Source: Oscillospiraceae bacterium (lineage in GTDB: Bacteria > Bacillota > Clostridia > Oscillospirales > Oscillospiraceae). Taken from it: a stretch of 12,860 bases of DNA. Made by a program: the position numbers and the translations under genes. The first letter of the stretch is position 1. Each line of letters begins with the position of its first letter. Below are positions 6,579-12,860 of this stretch, one piece after another. The notes under the pieces are model-generated. The model had not been told where the DNA came from. It saw only the letters and a program-made list of their open reading frames with translations, and made no database searches. The stretch is taken from positions 1 through 12,860 of the forward strand of contig JAFPTE010000192.1 in NCBI GenBank assembly GCA_017400415.1, in the 5' to 3' direction.

Positions 6579-6612
6579 CCGGCGCCGCTATTAAGCGGCG
6601 CCGGAGCTTTTT
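6579..6612. terminator. Bidirectional terminator between rbr and the SLH peptidase gene
   Basis: CCGGCGCCGCT (6579-6589) and AGCGGCGCCGG (6594-6604) form a perfect 11-pair stem with an ATTA loop. TTTTT (6608-6612) follows on the + strand. Reading the - strand the same stem is followed by ATTTCTTTT, so it can serve both converging genes. The T tract overlaps the peptidase stop codon. Confidence 0.93.
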
Positions 6613-8914
6613 ATGCAGCCTTCATATCCATGTAGTTAGACATGACCTGGGCGAGCTGTGCCCGGGTTATATAATTTCTGGGGAAGAGATAGCCCTCCTC
6701 AGTGCCGTTGAAAATGCCCTTCTCAACGGCCCAGGCCATAGCTTCTCTTGCATAGGCACTTACCCTTTCCGCATCCTTAAAACGCTCCAGAGAGGCCTCA
6801 GAGGCCTTCTCGCCGGAGATTCGGTAGAGAATCGTCGCAGTCTGCTCTCTGGTGACGGCATTGTCGGCGCCGAAGACGGTGGAGGTATAGCCCTTTACAA
6901 TCTCGTTTTCCTGGGCCCAGTAGATGGCCTGGGCGTACTTCTGGCCGTGCTGAACATCTTTGAAGGTGTATTCCGGAACCTCATAGAAAACGTCACCGTT
7001 GAGGCGGAAGAGGGCGTCTGCCACCAGGCCTCGTGTGGCACGCTCGTTGGGCATAAAGGCCTCGGGGTCTGCAGGAGGCATAAGGTCAAGCTCTGTCACC
7101 CTGTCGACAGCAGCCTTGAACCAGTCCTCCTCGCCCACGTCGGTATAAACAATGTCGTGGACAGGGGAGAGCCCGGAATCCAGCTTCAGCATCTTTACAA
7201 GACGCTTTGACAGGTCCCAGATGTGGCCACGGTCAAGCTTGAAATCCATGCCCGCATCCGTAAAGCTCTCTTCAATGTCATAGAGCCGTTCAAGAGAAAC
7301 AAATCTCAGGTAATCGTCCACAGCTCCGAAGTAATCGTACGCAGACTCGATCCAGAAGGGGAAAGCGCCTGCAGCGGAGATGGCGTAGCTGATATAGTAG
7401 AAGGGGACCTCAAAGATGTGGTTGACGTTTACCCACTCGTAGCCCTCCTCCTGGGGAGAGTCATAGAGGCCGTAGCGGTAGCAGATCTCAGCCCACTTCT
7501 CGTTCATGTCGGTGACAGTCAGCTCGCCTTCAAAGGAATAGGCGAAACGCTCCAGCTCGTCGATGGCTGCGCCGGTGACAATGGCGTAGAGGATGTTGTC
7601 GATAACCAGGTTCTTGGCCTTTTCCGCATCCCACTTGTAATAATCATTGTACCAGTGGGTGAAGAGGAGCTCCAGGCCCTGGGAGTGGACCTCGCTTATA
7701 TCGGTGGATTTGCTCTCGCCGGTCCAGATGGGAGCCTGCCAGTAGAAGTTGTTGTAGTGGCCGCTCTCGTGAATCATGGTGCTCAGGGCGGAGAAGCCGG
7801 AATCCTCTTCACTGAAGAGGAAGGGAGCGCCGTAGGCGGAGAAATAGGTGGTGTAGGCGCCCTGGGTCTTGCTGCGGCCGGGGCCCACGTCGTACATGTT
7901 GTGGGTGAGCATGTAATTGTGGGACTCGTAGAGCTCAGAGGACAATTTTGCCATGTTGGTGCCGATGAGCTTCAGGGCCTCTTCGCTCGTGTAGGTGGGC
8001 GGATTTTTCAGCTGTCCCTGGTCCTGGCAGTATTCATCCAGTGCCTTATAGACAGGAACAAGATACTCCTGAATGCTGTTGGAGAATTCCTCGCTGTCAG
8101 AAGGGGTAAACTCGCCTCTGACATAAATCTGCTCGTAAGCAAAAACGGCGTAGTCGTCATACTCATAGGTGGCGGCCTGTTTCTTATGAAGGTTCATAAG
8201 CTCCATATAGACAGGACCCACGGAGTTGGCCCGGGCAATGGCGCACAGCTCATAAATCTTGCGGTACTGATTGTAATTGATCTTGCCGGCATAATAGGCG
8301 TCCACCAGCTCGCTCTCATGCCAGGTCTTCTTGTTGTAGGTTGCGGAGTAATTACGGTTGGAGAGCTTGCGGTACTTGGATACAAGGGTGTTCTCCTCAC
8401 GCTCCATCTCCAGCTGCTCCTCAGTTACGGGAGTGTAGTTGGCATAGTCCTCCAGCTCATCCTCCGGGATAAGGTCATCCAACGCAGGAAGGCAGGGGGA
8501 GGCGATAATCTCTTTAATAAGGACCAGAAGGCCGTCATAGGCCTTGGTGGCCAGCACGGAGGCATCCTCCTGGGTCTGGCTGAGCTCGTCATTGTTGACA
8601 TCCTGACCGGCCTTTACGTAGATAAGGTTATACAGCGTAGATGCCATACGGACGTCCTCAGAGAGGCTCAGGACCTGCTTTGTCACCTCATCGGCGTTTT
8701 TGGCGTCCTCCAGCAGCTTGCGGACCTCGTCGCATTTTGCATTGAAGGCCTCCAGGTCGAAGGGCTTATACTCCAGGTCGGAAAAGCTCAGGTCGGTGTG
8801 TTCACGGTCTTCAAAGAAATCCGTTTCACGAATATCGTCCACCGCAAGGGCCGCAGCGGAGATTGAGAAAAGAAGGGTAAGGGCAAGGAGCAATGATATG
8901 AGCCTGCGTTTCAT
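6611..8914 (-). CDS. Secreted M3-like zinc metallopeptidase with three SLH domains
   Basis: A 767-residue exported protein. Residues 1-24 are a signal peptide (MKRRLISLLLALTLLFSIS, cut near AALA). Residues 45-580 resemble oligoendopeptidase-F/M3 peptidases: zinc site HESGH (382-386), third ligand probably Glu408 in DISEVHSQGLEL, and the substrate-side motif VNHIFEVPFYYISYAI (497-512) with His499 and several Tyr. Three SLH repeats follow (about 588-640, 649-701 and 710-763), each with a (Y/F)xDV/DA start and a TR(G/E/A) helix; these anchor proteins to pyruvylated secondary cell-wall polymer. It probably trims peptides at the cell surface. The start is ATG 8914 because the signal peptide begins there and GGAGGTGG lies just upstream; an in-frame extension to 8971 would bury the signal peptide and overlap the promoter. 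It is transcribed alone, convergent with rbr and divergent from the SCIFF operon. Confidence 0.92.
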   Translation of the reverse strand: MKRRLISLLLALTLLFSISAAALAVDDIRETDFFEDREHTDLSFSDLEYKPFDLEAFNAKCDEVRKLLEDAKNADEVTKQVLSLSEDVRMASTLYNLIYVKAGQDVNNDELSQTQEDASVLATKAYDGLLVLIKEIIASPCLPALDDLIPEDELEDYANYTPVTEEQLEMEREENTLVSKYRKLSNRNYSATYNKKTWHESELVDAYYAGKINYNQYRKIYELCAIARANSVGPVYMELMNLHKKQAATYEYDDYAVFAYEQIYVRGEFTPSDSEEFSNSIQEYLVPVYKALDEYCQDQGQLKNPPTYTSEEALKLIGTNMAKLSSELYESHNYMLTHNMYDVGPGRSKTQGAYTTYFSAYGAPFLFSEEDSGFSALSTMIHESGHYNNFYWQAPIWTGESKSTDISEVHSQGLELLFTHWYNDYYKWDAEKAKNLVIDNILYAIVTGAAIDELERFAYSFEGELTVTDMNEKWAEICYRYGLYDSPQEEGYEWVNVNHIFEVPFYYISYAISAAGAFPFWIESAYDYFGAVDDYLRFVSLERLYDIEESFTDAGMDFKLDRGHIWDLSKRLVKMLKLDSGLSPVHDIVYTDVGEEDWFKAAVDRVTELDLMPPADPEAFMPNERATRGLVADALFRLNGDVFYEVPEYTFKDVQHGQKYAQAIYWAQENEIVKGYTSTVFGADNAVTREQTATILYRISGEKASEASLERFKDAERVSAYAREAMAWAVEKGIFNGTEEGYLFPRNYITRAQLAQVMSNYMDMKAA

Positions 8915-8942
8915 AGGCCACCTCCAGGGAATAGATAATATG

Positions 8943-8971
8943 AATTTATCACAATCAGCCCGCCGTGTCAA
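8943..8971 (-). promoter_or_regulatory. Promoter of the SLH peptidase gene
   Basis: On the - strand TTGACA (complement of 8966-8971) is a perfect -35. With a 17-base spacer it faces TAAATT (complement of 8943-8948), four of six to the -10 consensus. Transcription would start about 20 bases before the GGAGGTGG ribosome site. Confidence 0.7.
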
Positions 8972-9015
8972 GAAAAGTATTTATTTGGAATATCCGGGAA
9001 AAAACGGAAAAACTA

Positions 9016-9044
9016 TTGACCGATTCAAAAAACTGTTGTAAAAT
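9016..9044 (+). promoter_or_regulatory. Promoter of the SCIFF operon
   Basis: TTGACC (9016-9021) and TAAAAT (9039-9044), spaced by 17 bases, are each five of six to consensus. The predicted start near 9051 gives a leader of about 30 bases with AAAGGAGA (9063-9070). This promoter and the divergent peptidase promoter share the region 8915-9080, about 165 bases, in which I saw no further element. Confidence 0.85.
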
Positions 9045-9080
9045 AGCTCCAACAAACAGCGGAAAGGAGACCCCTTGTCA

Positions 9081-9218
9081 ATGAAGCGTATTCAGACTCT
9101 TGATACCCGTGAGATGACCTCCGCTCAGGGCGGCTGCGGTGAGTGCCAGACTTCCTGCCAGTCCGCCTGCAAGACCTCTTGCGGCGTCGCCAATCAGAAG
9201 TGCGAGCATAAGGACTGA
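9081..9218 (+). CDS. scfA: Six-cysteine ranthipeptide precursor SCIFF
   Basis: A 45-residue peptide with exactly six cysteines: Cys19, 22, 26, 30, 34 and 41. It has the SCIFF hallmark block GECQTSCQSACKTSC (20-34) and a leader starting MKRIQTLDTREM. SCIFF (six Cys in forty-five residues) is a near-universal clostridial ribosomally made peptide. Its partner radical SAM enzyme joins Cys sulphur to a neighbouring residue, commonly Thr, as a thioether; Thr24, Ser25, Ser28, Thr32 and Ser33 lie in the core here. Ranthipeptides have been linked to clostridial cell-cell signalling, but the mature product's role here is not shown. ATG 9081 has AAAGGAGA ten bases upstream and its own promoter. The maturase gene lies 69 bases downstream, after two hairpins. 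Confidence 0.97.
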   Translation: MKRIQTLDTREMTSAQGGCGECQTSCQSACKTSCGVANQKCEHKD

Positions 9219-9226
9219 TTCAGTCC
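9212..9226 (+). repeat. Palindrome over the SCIFF stop codon
   Basis: GGACTGA and TCAGTCC flank a single T as a perfect inverted repeat. As RNA it would fold as a five-pair stem (GGACT/AGTCC) with the loop GATTC, and it contains the TGA stop. It sits ten bases before the attenuator stem. Confidence 0.6.
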
Positions 9227-9235
9227 AAAAAACAG

Positions 9236-9266
9236 CCGCTTGCGTTATCGCAGGCGGTATTTTTTT
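9236..9266 (+). terminator. Attenuator-like terminator between SCIFF and maturase genes
   Basis: CCGCTTGCG (9236-9244) pairs with CGCAGGCGG (9249-9257) over nine positions, with one T-G wobble and the loop TTAT. TAT then a run of seven T (9260-9266) follows. It looks like a full intrinsic terminator, yet there is no separate promoter before the maturase, so partial read-through is implied. That would favour precursor over enzyme. Confidence 0.85.
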
Positions 9267-9287
9267 GATACCAAAGGGAGTGCACCC

Positions 9288-10691
9288 ATGATCCACCAAT
9301 ATAAGCTCAACGGCTACAATATCGTCCTGGACGTTTATTCCGGCTCCATCCACGTTGTGGATGAGGTGGCCTATGATATGATCGCCCTGTATGAGAATAC
9401 GCCCCATGAGGAGATTATCCGCCTCATGCTGGAGAAGTATGCTGACAGGGAGGACGTGACGGACGCTGACCTGCGCCAGTGCCTGGAGGATATTGAAGAG
9501 CTCAAGAACAGCGGCAGGCTCTTTACCCAGGATAAGTTTGCCGGCATAGCCTTCGATTTCAAAAAACGCAGCAACGTTATAAAGGCTCTGTGCCTCCATG
9601 TGGCCCACACCTGCAACCTTAACTGCCAGTACTGCTTTGCCAGCCAGGGCAAATATCACGGCGACAGGGCCCTTATGAGCTTTGAGGTGGGCAAGCGTGC
9701 CCTGGACTTCCTGGTAGAGAACTCCGGCAAGCGTGTAAACCTGGAGGTGGACTTCTTCGGCGGTGAGCCCCTTATGAACTGGGACGTGGTCAAGAGGCTT
9801 GTGGCCTACGCCAGAAGCATCGAGAAGGAGAAGGGGAAGAACTTCCGCTTCACCCTCACCACCAACGGCGTTCTGGTGGATGACGACGTTATCGAGTTTG
9901 CTAACCGTGAGATGTCAAACGTTGTCATGAGCATCGACGGCCGGAAGGAGGTCCACGACAGGCTCCGGAAGGATTACGCCGGACGGGGCAGCTATGACAC
10001 TATTATCCCCAAGTTTCAGAAGTTTGCCAAGGCCCGGGGCGATAAGAGCTATTACGTCCGGGGAACATATACCCACAACAACATAGATTTTACAAACGAC
10101 CTGTTCCATCTGGCCGATCTGGGCTTTACAGAGCTCAGCATGGAACCTGTGGTCTGCGCCCCTACGGATCCCTATGCCCTGACGGAGGAGGATAAGCCCG
10201 AGCTCTACCGCCAGTACGAAATTCTGGCTGAGGATATGCTCCGCCGGGAGCGGGAGGGCAAGCCCATAACCTTCTACCACTACATGATAGACCTGAAGCA
10301 CGGTCCCTGCATCTATAAGCGCATTTCCGGCTGCGGCGCCGGCACGGAGTACATGGCGGTAACCCCCTGGGGCGACCTGTACCCCTGCCACCAGTTCGTG
10401 GGAGACGAGAAGTACCTCATGGGCAATATCTGGGACGGCGTCACCAACAAGGACCTGCGGGACCGCTTCAAGCTCACTAACGTCTACGCCCGGAGAGACT
10501 GCGACAACTGCTGGGCCAGGCTTTACTGCTCCGGCGGCTGCGCTGCCAACGCCTACCACGCCACCGGCGACATCACCGGCACCTATGAATACGGCTGCGA
10601 CCTGTTCAGAAAGCGCATGGAGTGCGCCATTATGATGGAGGCGGCAAGAGGCCTTGGGGACACGGCTGAAAAGAATCCGGAAGAAAAATAA
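9288..10691 (+). CDS. scfB: SCIFF maturase, SPASM radical SAM thioether-forming enzyme
   Basis: A 467-residue radical SAM peptide maturase. Residues 1-85 form the RiPP recognition element (PqqD-like; YKLNGYNIVLDVYSGSIHVV) that grips the SCIFF leader. The radical SAM core holds CNLNCQYC (Cys109, Cys113, Cys116) for the SAM-binding [4Fe-4S] cluster and GGEP (158-161). The C-terminal SPASM/twitch region has Cys341, 349, 367, 405, 408, 414, 418 and 437 for two auxiliary clusters. It removes a hydrogen from an acceptor residue and couples it to a SCIFF cysteine sulphur in the cytoplasm. ATG 9288 is chosen for its AAAGGGAG site (9273-9280) and conserved start MIHQYKLNGY; the upstream in-frame TTG at 9240 lies in the terminator stem. 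It follows scfA on the same transcript and is followed by the tRNA-Ala promoter. Confidence 0.97.
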   Translation: MIHQYKLNGYNIVLDVYSGSIHVVDEVAYDMIALYENTPHEEIIRLMLEKYADREDVTDADLRQCLEDIEELKNSGRLFTQDKFAGIAFDFKKRSNVIKALCLHVAHTCNLNCQYCFASQGKYHGDRALMSFEVGKRALDFLVENSGKRVNLEVDFFGGEPLMNWDVVKRLVAYARSIEKEKGKNFRFTLTTNGVLVDDDVIEFANREMSNVVMSIDGRKEVHDRLRKDYAGRGSYDTIIPKFQKFAKARGDKSYYVRGTYTHNNIDFTNDLFHLADLGFTELSMEPVVCAPTDPYALTEEDKPELYRQYEILAEDMLRREREGKPITFYHYMIDLKHGPCIYKRISGCGAGTEYMAVTPWGDLYPCHQFVGDEKYLMGNIWDGVTNKDLRDRFKLTNVYARRDCDNCWARLYCSGGCAANAYHATGDITGTYEYGCDLFRKRMECAIMMEAARGLGDTAEKNPEEK

Positions 10692-10699
10692 AAAAATCC

Positions 10700-10728
10700 T
10701 TGACATTTTAGATCCACTGTGCTATTAT
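10700..10728 (+). promoter_or_regulatory. Promoter of tRNA-Ala
   Basis: TTGACA (10700-10705, perfect) and TATTAT (10723-10728, five of six), spaced by 17 bases. It begins nine bases after the scfB stop. The expected start is about 10735. Confidence 0.9.
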
Positions 10729-10737
10729 AGCACCTGT

Positions 10738-10755
10738 TGAGGCCACGGGGCCTCA
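10738..10755 (+). other. Hairpin in the 5' leader of tRNA-Ala
   Basis: TGAGGCC (10738-10744) and GGCCTCA (10749-10755) form a perfect seven-pair stem with loop ACGG. It lies just after the expected transcription start and ends four bases before the tRNA, so it would cap the 5' end of the precursor. Confidence 0.7.
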
Positions 10756-10759
10756 CTTC

Positions 10760-10835
10760 GGGGGCGTAGCTCAGCTGGGAGAGCGCCTGAATGGCATTCA
10801 GGAGGTCATCGGTTCGATCCCGACCGTCTCCACCA
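10760..10835 (+). tRNA. tRNA-Ala (GGC)
   Basis: A 76-base cloverleaf with encoded CCA. The acceptor is GGGGGCG/CGTCTCC, including the G3-T70 pair that identifies alanine tRNAs, with discriminator A. The anticodon arm CCTGA-ATGGCAT-TCAGG gives GGC. The T stem ATCGG/CCGAC has an A-C mismatch at pair 49-65. It is a single-gene unit with its own promoter and terminator. Confidence 0.96.
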
Positions 10836-10872
10836 AAAAATCCTTGAAACCTTTCGGTTCCAAGGATTTTTT
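10836..10872. terminator. Bidirectional terminator of tRNA-Ala and the serpin gene
   Basis: TCCTTGAAACC (10841-10851) and GGTTCCAAGGA (10856-10866) pair with one A-C mismatch around the loop TTTC. An A run precedes and TTTTTT follows, so either strand reads stem plus U tract. The A run abuts the tRNA CCA end, and the serpin stop is at 10876-10878. Confidence 0.93.
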
Positions 10873-10875
10873 CTT

Positions 10876-12441
10876 TTATATGTTATTTACAATGCCCACA
10901 AAAAGTACTGAGCCTGTGTCCGATTCCTGGAAGAAGATAAAGGGCCTGTCCAGAACGAAGTCCAGCTCCGGGTTTTCGGGAGGATACCCGCTATACAGTT
11001 TTATTACCGTATATGCTGCGCCTGTCACTCCGGACTCGTCAATGGCGAATCTGGCGGAGTGGCTGACCTTATTGACGGCTGCCGAGAAATTGATAAGAGA
11101 AGAGAAATCGGCCTTGTCGCTGAAGGCATCCTTTACTCCCAGGATCTGAAGCTCATCCGAGAGCTCCATGTTTGAGCTTACGTCGAATTTAGGTACGGTC
11201 AGATTCAGCTTAACGTCCCTTCTGTTGGGCCGGTATCCGGTGATAAAAGCCAGGGCCTCCGGGTCGGAGAGAAGTTCATCCAGCGTCACTCCCTCGTCCG
11301 GCAGCATAAACCACAGGGCGCTGTATGCATCACCTGTCTCTTTTTTTGCCGCGCCGAACTTTTCTCCCCAGTAATACTCTCCTGTAAGATCGGTGTCATT
11401 CATGAATTCCACCGTCTGGTTGCCTCCGGCGCCTTTGAAGGTGTCCTTTGTGTTATTCTCCTTCTTGAACACTGTCTGCCATCTCTGCTCGTAAAAGATG
11501 GTTGTGGCCAGAGCGAAAACCGTGTTCTTATCGAAGCTCTCCCGGGAAGAGTACTCCCCGAGCTCTCTGCCGGTGTTCTCGTTGAGCCAGGAGCGGAGGG
11601 CCTCGTTATACTGCTCTGAGCCCATTTCGCCGGAGAACAGGGAGGCATAATAACTGTCTGCCAGAAGCTGTGCGGTCTTTTCATTGTACTGTCCGTTCTT
11701 TGCCAGGGCCTCGTCAACCCAGATAGAGCTTGCCAGAATGCTGCTGGTCATGCCGTCGTTCTGGTAGTTGGAAAGCCACAGCTTTCCGGCATTCTCACGG
11801 AGGGCCTCTATGCTGTCTGCGCCAAGCAGGTCAAGCACCTGTTGCCTGGTGGCGCCGCTGCCGCTCTCCGCCAGCATACAGAGGGCAAAGTAAACGTTGA
11901 GAGGGGAGTACACCCGGTTTTTCGTTCCCGCTCCCTTCAGAAATGCAGAAACGGTGGCAGATGTGAACTCTTTCGGCTGCACCGTGTTTCTGCCGAGCTC
12001 CCAGCGGTCCTTGTTCTGCTTGCTGAATAAGGCGCTTGCCTGCTGGTCGAAGACAACAGGACCATTGGATAGATCTGAATAAACCGAAGGATACTGTTCC
12101 GGGTAGGAGGCCAGCGCAAGGGCATATCTCTTATAGGTGCCGGGCTCGGCGGGCAGGGGCTCATAGGGCTCCTTTTCCGGCGGGACATATTCTGTGCCTG
12201 CGTTTTCCGTCTGCCGGACAGACGGGGCCGGCAGGGTGCCGGCATCCGGAATGGCAGCTTCAGGCCGGAGAAGGACGCTGCCGATTATGGCAAGGGCAAG
12301 TATGGCCGCCGCTGAGAGGGCAAGGGCTATGACCCGTCTGCGGTGAAAGCTCTTTATGGGCTTTGCGTTTTCAGGCAGGGCCTCAAGGATGTATTTGTCG
12401 TCTATCTGCTCCAGGGTGCAGAGCAGCTTATTGCCGTTCAC
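10876..12441 (-). CDS. Membrane-anchored serpin with anti-sigma-like N-terminus
   Basis: A 521-residue single-pass membrane protein. Residues 1-36 are cytoplasmic and contain IDDKYILEALPENAKP, a short segment of the kind found in clostridial membrane proteins encoded beside ECF sigma factors. Residues 37-58 are one transmembrane helix, then a Pro/Glu-rich linker (60-100). Residues about 155-521 form a full serpin: YSPLNVYFALCMLAESGSGATRQQVLDLLG (split as 178-190 and 191-207), ATTIFYEQRWQTVF, LTVPKFDVSS, hinge DESGVTGAAYT (468-478) and C-terminal DRPFIFF with GSVLFVGIV. Serpins trap serine or cysteine proteases covalently. Hinge P15 Gly and P10-P12 small residues fit inhibition; P14 Val and P9 Tyr are less typical. 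GTG 12441 overlaps the sigma stop by 4 bases, with AGGAGG ten bases upstream. It may both tether the sigma factor and face external proteases; that dual role is inference. Confidence 0.9.
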   Translation of the reverse strand: MNGNKLLCTLEQIDDKYILEALPENAKPIKSFHRRRVIALALSAAAILALAIIGSVLLRPEAAIPDAGTLPAPSVRQTENAGTEYVPPEKEPYEPLPAEPGTYKRYALALASYPEQYPSVYSDLSNGPVVFDQQASALFSKQNKDRWELGRNTVQPKEFTSATVSAFLKGAGTKNRVYSPLNVYFALCMLAESGSGATRQQVLDLLGADSIEALRENAGKLWLSNYQNDGMTSSILASSIWVDEALAKNGQYNEKTAQLLADSYYASLFSGEMGSEQYNEALRSWLNENTGRELGEYSSRESFDKNTVFALATTIFYEQRWQTVFKKENNTKDTFKGAGGNQTVEFMNDTDLTGEYYWGEKFGAAKKETGDAYSALWFMLPDEGVTLDELLSDPEALAFITGYRPNRRDVKLNLTVPKFDVSSNMELSDELQILGVKDAFSDKADFSSLINFSAAVNKVSHSARFAIDESGVTGAAYTVIKLYSGYPPENPELDFVLDRPFIFFQESDTGSVLFVGIVNNI

Positions 12442-12860
12442 AGGGTTATTCCCTCCTTTATGAGATGATTCTTCAGTCGTTTTCGCAGGCGGGAGAGGGT
12501 GGACTTTACCGTACCCAGCGGCAGGCCGTAATCCCGGGCGATGTCCCCCAGGGTGCTCATGTACCAGTAACGGCGGACGAAAAGGATTCTCTGATCCCCG
12601 GGAAGAGAGGCCAAAAAGGAATTGACTGCATCCCGGAGAGCCAGTGCATCGTCAATAGCTTCTCCGCTCTGGGACGAGGGGATACTGAGCTCCGAGATTT
12701 CCTCCGCAATCATGTCCCCATCGCCGCCCCGCTTTTTTGCACTGTTGAATACTGCTCGGTTCAGAGCGGAGTTTCTGGCCAGCCGCCCGATAAATGCAGC
12801 CAGATTATCCGGCCTATTGGGTGGAATACTCTCCCAGGCCCGCATCAGGGTGTCGTTGAC
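12438..12860 (-). CDS. ECF-type sigma-70 family RNA polymerase factor, 5' end outside the window
   Basis: The last 140 residues of a sigma factor; the frame is still open at the window edge, so the ATG at 12845 is internal. The first visible residues, VNDTLMRAWESIPPNRP and NLAAFIGRLARNSALNR, are the end of region 2, which melts the -10 element. Residues about 80-135 are region 4 (sigma70_r4): SLPGDQRILFVRRYWYMSTLGDIARDYGLPLGTVKSTLSRLRKRLK, here split for reading as SLPGDQRILFVRRYW, then GDIARDYGLPLGTVKSTLSR, with the helix-turn-helix that binds -35 DNA. It matches clostridial ECF factors that accompany a membrane regulator. Its stop overlaps the serpin GTG in GTGA, so the two proteins are made in a coupled way. 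Its promoter, likely self-recognised, lies outside the window. Confidence 0.93.
   Translation of the reverse strand, partial: VNDTLMRAWESIPPNRPDNLAAFIGRLARNSALNRAVFNSAKKRGGDGDMIAEEISELSIPSSQSGEAIDDALALRDAVNSFLASLPGDQRILFVRRYWYMSTLGDIARDYGLPLGTVKSTLSRLRKRLKNHLIKEGITL

Noticed and set aside
7223..8866. 547-codon open frame on the + strand, opposite the SLH peptidase
   Set aside because: It lacks recognisable motifs, is rich in Val/Gly/Leu as expected of an antisense shadow, and lies wholly within a gene with clear signal peptide, HESGH and SLH domains.
8915..8971. N-terminal extension of the SLH peptidase to an ATG at 8971
   Set aside because: It would place 19 residues before an obvious signal peptide and overlap the TTGACA promoter; ATG 8914 has a strong ribosome site.
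9240..9287. TTG start for the maturase at 9240
   Set aside because: It lies inside the terminator stem and gives a non-conserved extension; ATG 9288 has AAAGGGAG seven bases upstream.
1..12860. CRISPR array, insertion sequence, phage or plasmid genes
   Set aside because: No regularly spaced direct repeats, transposase motifs, terminal inverted repeats or phage-type genes were found on either strand.

Overview
The window reads as chromosome from a spore-forming-lineage anaerobic Firmicute of class Clostridia, probably an Oscillospiraceae/Ruminococcaceae-type gut bacterium. The reasons are a Spo0A-type regulator, a SCIFF ranthipeptide with its radical SAM maturase, a rubrerythrin, SLH-anchored export, an ECF sigma factor of clostridial type, and moderately high GC with strong AGGAGG ribosome sites. 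The genus is inference only. No insertion sequence, prophage or CRISPR array was seen.

Layout. (1) 1-3717, + strand: a tightly coupled operon of ftsK/spoIIIE (5' end outside the window), a UPF0126/TRIC-type membrane protein, a shikimate-kinase-family P-loop kinase and a membrane-anchored alpha/beta hydrolase. Two junctions are 4-base GTGA stop/start overlaps and the third gene pair is contiguous. (2) 3745-4110: a consensus promoter, three tRNA genes (Met-CAT, Glu-TTC, Val-CAC) with a strong hairpin between the first two, and an intrinsic terminator. (3) 4114-6612, + strand: an aldo/keto reductase, a Spo0A homologue preceded by two tandem 0A boxes, a rubrerythrin and a bidirectional terminator. 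(4) 6611-8914, - strand: a secreted M3-like zinc metallopeptidase with three C-terminal SLH domains. (5) 9016-10691, + strand and divergent from the peptidase: the 45-residue SCIFF precursor (too short for routine ORF calling), an attenuator-like hairpin, and its SPASM radical SAM maturase. (6) 10700-10872: tRNA-Ala(GGC) with its own promoter and terminator. (7) 10876-12860, - strand: an ECF sigma factor (5' end outside the window), translationally coupled to a membrane protein with a short cytoplasmic segment, one transmembrane helix and an extracellular serpin domain.

Points that deserve a second look. The Spo0A homologue keeps a near-perfect DNA-binding domain but has Gly where the phosphoacceptor Asp should be, and 0A boxes lie in front of its own gene. 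The serpin sits in the position and topology of an anti-sigma factor, suggesting an envelope protease-sensing or protease-inhibition circuit. The shikimate-kinase-like enzyme lacks the conserved substrate-binding Arg. Three of the four tRNAs have an A-C mismatch at T-stem pairs that contact EF-Tu. The SCIFF operon has two consecutive hairpins between precursor and maturase.
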